A stretch of DNA of 64,000 nt from Heterobilharzia americana (Eukaryota > Platyhelminthes > Trematoda > Strigeidida > Schistosomatidae). The notes below the pieces were generated by a model. The model was given only the letters and a program-made list of their open reading frames with translations, was not told the DNA's origin and searched no databases. Below, one piece after another: positions 58,701 through 64,000 of the stretch. Both the position numbers and the translations under genes were made by a program. The DNA lies in NCBI GenBank assembly GCA_944470555.2, contig OX104127.1:117704741-117768740 (forward strand), read 5' to 3'. The number at the start of each line of letters is the position of its first letter. Within the stretch, counting starts at the first letter, position 1.

Positions 58701-60871
58701 ATTTATTAGTTTACTTAGTACCCAAGGTGGGTACTAGTGATCACTTATTTATCCTTATGGTTTTGCTCTTTAACTGCCTAACCATTACCAGTATTTCCAT
58801 AGAAGAAATAAGAATAGTAATACTAAGGCTTAGAGAATGAGAAAACATTAACTTGACCTAACTTCAGTGTGTTCATCTTGGTGACTAACGGTGCACTTGC
58901 ATAAGAGTCCATCTGCTAACAGAGGTCGAGCAGTTCGACCCTGTACCGAGAAGAGGAATTGGAATTATCAAACAATCACCCAAGTTTAGTTGATTTCTTT
59001 CAGTGGCTTAACTTTCAGATAGATGATGGAACTGTTTTTGTACAGATTTTTCCGTGAAATTGGAGCAGTAATTTGCCTGATATACTTTATTTCCCCTTCC
59101 TTTTATCCTTATTTAAAGTTTGGTTATACACAATACAAGTGACTGCATCTTGTGGCATTTTGATTCAATTTCTGGTTTTATTCATGGTCCTTTGTCAAGT
59201 CTCCGGTGCAGTTTCTAGATCTGACCTCAAAGTACTGAAATTTATCGCTGGTGGTCATTTCTTCACGTGTAAGTAATATTCCCTTCAGTATAGCAGTGAT
59301 AATAGTGATAATAACTATGATAATAATATTAAGTCCAACCTCAGGAAGGTACATTATGAGAGTGTTTATTATTGTGGTTCATTTTATTGGTTAGGGCTAA
59401 GATATAGGCAAAAATCTTCGAATGTAAACAGTGTCTGTCTTTATTCTTTGGAATATTTCATCTTGAGAAAAGTACTGGTTAATGATACTTACTTTTGGCT
59501 GTGAATGTGAAGTTCTTTGGACATATTTTATGTGAAAACTGCTGTTTAGCGTGTCATCGATATGTACGCAGAAATTTATTCCTAAATTGCAGTGCATCAA
59601 GATGCCAATATATATGCATACATACATGAGTTACATCTCAATTTTTCCCTTGTCACGCCTGATATTTGCGAAGCTATTCAGTCAAAGAACAACAAAATCC
59701 ATGTAACCTTTGATTAGTTTTGATTGTGTCACATACTGTATTATTTAGAAGAACCATTTGCTACTCCATTAAATGTGCTGCAACGGCATTATGATGAACA
59801 GTTGATGTAAGTAAATTCGGTGGATGCTAAATCTAAAACAGTGATTGCTAGACCCCAGTCAAAGTGACATGTGAACCCCTAAAGCCCAGAACAGGATTAT
59901 TTAGGTTTATCACTTCGGTGATACTATAAATAACTATTATAAACACGATAATAACAATCAATATTTTCTACTGTAATGCTTTCATGGGGAAAATCGCCGA
60001 ATCAGTGACAAACAAAGTCGACAAGATTCATCTGATAACCTACAAATAGTGAACAATAAAATTTGTGAGGTCACTCCTGCTACAAGTACACAAGCTGAAT
60101 AACTGGGACCAGTCCGTTCACAGAATTGATAAGATGAACAGAAACAACGAATCAGAATGATAGTCACAAGTGTAGAAGAGGGGTAGAAAGGCGGAAATAA
60201 ATATGGCACATATACTACAAGAGGGAATGTCAACCAAACAGAAAGAGTTAACGAGCAGTCGGACTGCATTACAAATACGGCTCATTGGGGACACGAAAAT
60301 GAGCTGATACACAGATAAGGATTATGAATTCAACGGTTTGTGGTTTACGTTAATGCGTACCCATATACTCAGAATTTTCTAAGATTTTAAATCGTATATG
60401 TACGGTTCAACCTTTTATATTGCATCCTAGACGATATCCAGTTATTGAGGATACCTTACATACTGTTCTTAGACAGTGCGTACTTCAAACATGCAATGAA
60501 AGACATAACTTCTTTTTTTGATAAGAAGTCTTGAAAACATTTTTGTTCACTCTGTTTCTTGCACATCTCCTTTTTAGTAGAAACAACGTGCTTACTTACT
60601 AGTAGTCTAAGTAAGTGACAAAAAATTAACTTCCAGTCGAAATGTCATTTATGTGATAGAAGAAAGCAGTTTGACGTATTCCAATTTACTATCACTCGTT
60701 TTGTTTTTTTCTTCAATACCACCAGTTATCTGCATCTATATCTGATTCTTAGGGCTAGGAAAAGTAACGATGTCCTAACGTCTCGCATTTCTGTAATATT
60801 TTAGTAATTAGCAGAATTAGCGTGTCATGAACATGTACGCAGACATTTAATCGTAAATTGCAAAACATCAA

Positions 60872-60918
<47 letters not shown>

Positions 60919-63900
60919 TAGCTAGCAGAGTCTGAAATGAAGAAGCGATTATTCAAGTAATTTTGATTCAGAACAAGTCTAACTAGCTTCAGTTCGTGAA
61001 AGAATGCAGACTGTTAGAGTACTTTAACCATATTACAGCTACTCTTCTTCCTCTTATACATTGTATGTAACTATTGATGACTGATTAATAATTTTGATAA
61101 CTTCATCCGCATTGATCTCAAAATGAAGCTGTAAATTCTTGCCACACTTTAAAAATTATGAGGTCAACACAGTTCTACATATCTACAATAATACCAGTGT
61201 AACCGTTCGGGAGCAGTTTGCATTCTCACGGAGGAAGTTTGATGACTAATCTTGTTAGGAGTTTTCTGATAGACAAAACGTTTCCTACTCTCAAAACGTA
61301 ACTGTTAGTGTCAGGGGAAACATTGTAAAATAATCGGTAAACTTCTACATATAAAGCACATCCTTATGATTAAAGGATTAATTATTTCAGCAAGTCTGGT
61401 GATCAAATATTTAAACTCGGAGAAATCCTTATTTTGCCATACAAATCTTCTGCATTATGTTTTGAATATTGTTTTCACATAGGCATGACTATTTAATACA
61501 ACTAAAATTTATGTTATTGCTTTATTGAGTATTTAATTGTCATTTTTATCATGTTCCACTCACCCTATGAAATCTCTGGAATGCATAAAAATGCCTAACT
61601 GTTTGAAATTACAAACTTAGTACCAATCGGTATAAGTGAACGACTTCTACAGTTAATAAGGGTTATAGCAAAATATGACACCTGTTGTGCGTAAGGGTAT
61701 ACATACACGATATTAGTATATTATCGAGACTAGAAGTAGTACAATTTTAGCTTCGTGACACCTCCTATCTAATTACAAGACTTCTTCATTAATTAACTAT
61801 TCATTATACCTGAGTCACTGTGGTACACATAATTCGATATAGCAATAACACATCTGAAGGGAAAACCTCAGCTATTGTCTTTATATTCGATATATGATGC
61901 ACATACTAGTGCACCATTAACGTCAGAATTGCAAGTCTGTAAACTGTACGTTATATTCTACCGACTGTAATGTATAGCTGAAGATCACATATACCAACCA
62001 GCAAAGCTCATCCACTGAATGGGGGTAATATTCAACACTGATCTAAAAAGAAGGCGAATATGATTAATTTCAAACTACTTATTTTGCTTAGCACTATTCA
62101 CGAAGTTTTTAGGTACAAAGTTTTAACCGCTTTTAAAGTGATAAAGTCTACTTGTCATCTCTGTATACGTGCCTAAGGGAATACAAATCCTACCAGTATG
62201 TGAAAGTGTGTATTTTCTGTGTTCGTTATGCTTATATTCTGAGGTGAAAACTGTTACTATAAATCTTTATTGCTGCGATTTGAACATTCAACTAACTCAC
62301 TATCAACCGTGAATGCCATTCATCCCAAATAACTGTACTTACTCTCCACCTAGGAAGTGTAAGTCCAACCAATACAGTGTGCATGAAGATATGGTATGAA
62401 ACACAATTCAGTGGGAGACCGCATCGTAAAAGCTAAAAAAAATGGCAAAATATTCATACGGAAAACAGAAAATATGGGCATTTTCACAAAGAACGTTACA
62501 TCTTATGACAAGCATGATAACGCCAGGGGGTGACTTATAGCCTAATCCGTCATTTGTTGCTTTTCTTCTTGTGAATTTTAATTGAAGATTATCTCTGTGT
62601 CTTAATCGTTTCTATCTATTAATTACCTGAAATCCAGTGAATGAATTATTCAACAGTTTCTTTCTCGGAATTAGTTAGATGTAAGGGTAATGTTGACAAG
62701 CTTCAAATTAATGTGTTGAACATTACATTTAAAAATTCAGCTTAATAAAACCTTAGAGAAGTCAGGTTTTCCCCGTATTCTTTACTTTTCAGAAGTCTTA
62801 ATTTTAATCATTGATGTACCTTAGAGTCGAACCTTTTTAAATTCGAGATAACAACTGTATATTCCAACTAATTTCTACATATTTGGGCATTTATTACCCT
62901 AGTGCATTTTATGGTATTTTCATTATTCACGTTTATTGTTATAAGGTAGTAGGTGGGAGTTACTCGCTGGAAAGTCTTACACCAGGTTTTTATGCTTGTG
63001 CACACTCATCAGCAAGGTATATCTGCAACTATCAGAAAACTGGTGTCCCTTCAGTAATTCAAACCTGCATCGTTGAGTGACGAAGTCAGAAACTTCACAT
63101 CTAAGCAATTCGAACCACGACTGACGCTGCATGGGACTGAATTATGTACACAAATCGATCATTATTAAGTAATTGACGTAACTGTGTAGTTCTTAATGCT
63201 TAGCGCTGATCGAAGTCTAGCGATCGACCATCCTACTTATTAGCTGGTGATGTCATGGTGAGACTGAATAATATTCACTTGAGAAAAGATGTACATACGA
63301 AAATATAGCCTAAGGTTGAAGGTTTACTTTTATGATGATTACATTTTGCTATCAGCCGTCGGTTTATAGTGATCTTTAAGAAACAAGTAACCAAGTGGTC
63401 AAAAACTCTGAAAGTAGCAACCTAAATCAATTTGAAATGTGTATAGTAATATTTATTTACGTTTATTGACTTCTCTATTATCTTCTTCTTTGTTTCATTT
63501 TAGGCTTAACACTAACTGCTGCCTTAGTTGCATTTGCTGTGGCTAGATGTGATAGCCGTTGGATGCCTTATCCTGATTTGAATGTCCTGTCATGGGCATA
63601 TGCTGTTGGCGTTTTCAGTTTCATCTCGACATTTATCGCTTTTATTATCAGCTTTATAATTTATCTTAATTTAGATGAGATCATCAACAGACAGAAAGAA
63701 AATGAAGATCTACTTGAGAATGAAGAAAAAATGGGTATGAATTCCCCACTTCCTACACAAAATGATCCCCGTTACACAGAACCTCATTATTTCACTGATC
63801 CACAACCATCGAGCTACATGGGAAGCTCTAAAATGCCAACTAAAAGCTGGAAAGACTCTGAGGTCACATATAACGTAGATGAAGAAATTTCTGATTCTGA

Positions 63901-63958
63901 GAATCCATCGAATTCACGCTTTAATACTTCTCGTTACATGTATGACCCACGAAGTTAA
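52473..63958 (+). CDS. Claudin/PMP22-type tetraspan membrane protein (3 exons)
   Basis: Exons 52473-52725, 59119-59268 and 63504-63958 join with matching phases (1 and 1) at GT-AG introns of 6,393 and 4,235 nt to encode 285 residues. The first extracellular loop carries the claudin-family signature: W30, GLW at 45-47, C50 and C67. Hydrophobic segments at about 8-28, 88-112, 122-147 and 168-192 give four membrane spans, with a short second loop (ARCDSRWMPYPDLN). The last ~93 residues are a charged, acidic cytoplasmic tail without an obvious PDZ-binding end. Proteins of this superfamily act in cell junctions, membrane organisation or as channel subunits; the exact role here is unknown. I chose the ATG at 52473 because it directly precedes the first span. 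Confidence 0.88.
53100..57110 (-). mobile_element. Decayed CR1/Jockey-type element, antisense in intron 1 of the claudin-like gene
   Basis: Reading on the minus strand, a decayed ORF1 tail (RIENKFRLLKV, VFVRRYLPPAD, IKKRMAEEQLKSRLAEGQK, about 56200-55990) is followed by an endonuclease start (YASARSMLNKWNKLSNV, VSEAWPNSEDLF) and its end (GLVEILISLALIQH, near 55500). Next comes the RT linker (CFKTCLAQAVLQHPKRLFSY) and the RT core. The core has VPQDTVMCPLLFLLYISGL and a mutated catalytic box (LHVDDVKLWW at about 54050). The C-terminus reads HSDQGVTVSCHLKTVTHC. Frameshifts and stops are common. It is a different family from the CR1-like copies at 26-49 kb. Ends are approximate. Confidence 0.78.
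57111..58875 (+). other. Intron 1 sequence without recognised feature
   Basis: This is intron 1 of the claudin-like gene. A plus-strand open stretch at 57007-57360 overlaps the transposon end and shows no domain. Nothing else is supported. Confidence 0.5.
58876..58951 (+). other. Possible tRNA-derived relic
   Basis: The 76-nt segment has complementary ends of seven bases (TCTTGGT with ACCGAGA, one wobble pair), a GACTAACGG sequence resembling an A box, a CTGCTAAC anticodon-loop-like word and GTTCGACCC resembling a B box. The anticodon and T stems are poorly paired, so a functional tRNA is unlikely. A decayed tRNA-derived SINE head or tRNA pseudogene fits better. Confidence 0.3.
59119..59268 (+). 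CDS. Claudin-like gene, exon 2 (TM2 and start of TM3)
   Basis: Preceded by a pyrimidine-rich tract ending in AAAG, this 150-nt exon completes the split Val codon. It encodes WLYTIQVTASCGILI and LVLFMVLCQVSG (span 2) and then KVLKFIAGGHFFT (start of span 3). It ends at a perfect GTAAGT donor in phase 1. Confidence 0.85.
59545..59611 (+). repeat. Intronic repeat unit, copy 1
   Basis: The words agcgtgtcat, atgtacgcaga, taaattgca and catcaagatg appear here in the same order and spacing as at 60816-60875, followed in each case by a TA-rich run. It lies in intron 2 of the claudin-like gene. Confidence 0.6.
60816..60875 (+). repeat. Intronic repeat unit, copy 2
   Basis: This is the second copy of the unit at 59545-59611, immediately followed by a long (TA)n tract. 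The pairing of unit and microsatellite suggests a small dispersed element with a TA-rich 3' end. Confidence 0.6.
60876..60914. repeat. (TA)n microsatellite
   Basis: An uninterrupted run of about 19 TA units in intron 2 of the claudin-like gene. Confidence 0.95.
60915..63503 (+). other. Intron 2 sequence without recognised feature
   Basis: AT-rich intronic sequence. The stretch from about 63080 to 63290 has a more mixed composition than its surroundings and may be an old repeat, but I have no second copy in the window to prove it. Confidence 0.45.
63504..63958 (+). CDS. Claudin-like gene, exon 3 (TM3 end, second loop, TM4, tail)
   Basis: The acceptor tgtttcattttag at 63503 completes a split Cys codon. 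The exon then encodes LTLTAALVAFAVA (rest of span 3), the second extracellular loop, span 4 (VGVFSFISTFIAFIISF) and a hydrophilic tail with two acidic clusters (ENEDLLENEE, NVDEEISDSE). The stop is at 63956-63958. Confidence 0.88.
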
Positions 63959-63969
63959 AATAACTCATA

Positions 63970-63975
63970 AATAAA
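63970..63975 (+). terminator. Polyadenylation signal AATAAA of the claudin-like gene
   Basis: A canonical AATAAA lies 12 bases after the stop codon. If used, the 3' untranslated region would be unusually short. Confidence 0.5.
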
Positions 63976-64000
63976 TTATTTCGACTTGACTTATAAGAAT

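Noticed and set aside
62883..63080. 65-residue open frame in claudin intron 2 as an extra exon
   Set aside because: Exons 2 and 3 already join in phase and complete the third membrane span, so no exon is needed here.

Overview
The window looks like nuclear DNA of a schistosome-type flatworm (trematode). The evidence is the transposon community: an SR2-type RTE element, many CR1-like non-LTR elements, a Penelope-like element and a Gypsy Pol remnant. The intron sizes fit too, with 30-40 nt micro-introns at the 5' end of one gene and multi-kilobase introns further along. There are no operons, ribosome binding sites, CRISPR arrays or rRNA genes. Species assignment is inference.

Two host genes can be assembled from exons. 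(1) On the minus strand, seven exons between 18691 and 7892 encode an ERI1/3'hExo-family DEDDh 3'-5' exoribonuclease of 237 residues. The reading frame is continuous except for one apparent single-base loss in exon 5. (2) On the plus strand, three exons between 52473 and 63958 encode a 285-residue claudin/PMP22-type four-pass membrane protein with the W-GLW-C-C signature. A third, unidentified protein is represented by two phase-matched minus-strand exons at 33131-33611.

Layout: 1-2096 has no recognisable gene. 2097-7066 is a decayed, internally duplicated RTE element (+), and 7083-7530 is the tail of another non-LTR element (+). 7812-18691 is the exonuclease gene (-). Its last intron holds an intact 3.2-kb RTE element (8566-11778, -) with a perfect 15-bp target-site duplication. 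The intron before it holds a dead Penelope-like element (12700-14344, -) and a non-LTR relic (15770-16560, +). 20600-25600 has scattered CR1-like and Gypsy relics. 26740-49500 is dominated by CR1-like elements in both orientations: 26740-27840 +, 28148-32700 +, 34270-37964 -, 39341-41260 -, 42755-49490 -. Two of these are interrupted or abutted by copies of an unnamed ~540-bp repeat. 52473-63958 is the claudin-like gene, whose first intron carries another decayed non-LTR element in antisense (53100-57110, -).

Nothing suggests a cooperating multi-gene system. The interest lies in a recently active retrotransposon inside a nuclease gene of the RNAi/rRNA-processing family, the possible lesion in that gene, an uncatalogued repeat, and exons of an unidentified protein.
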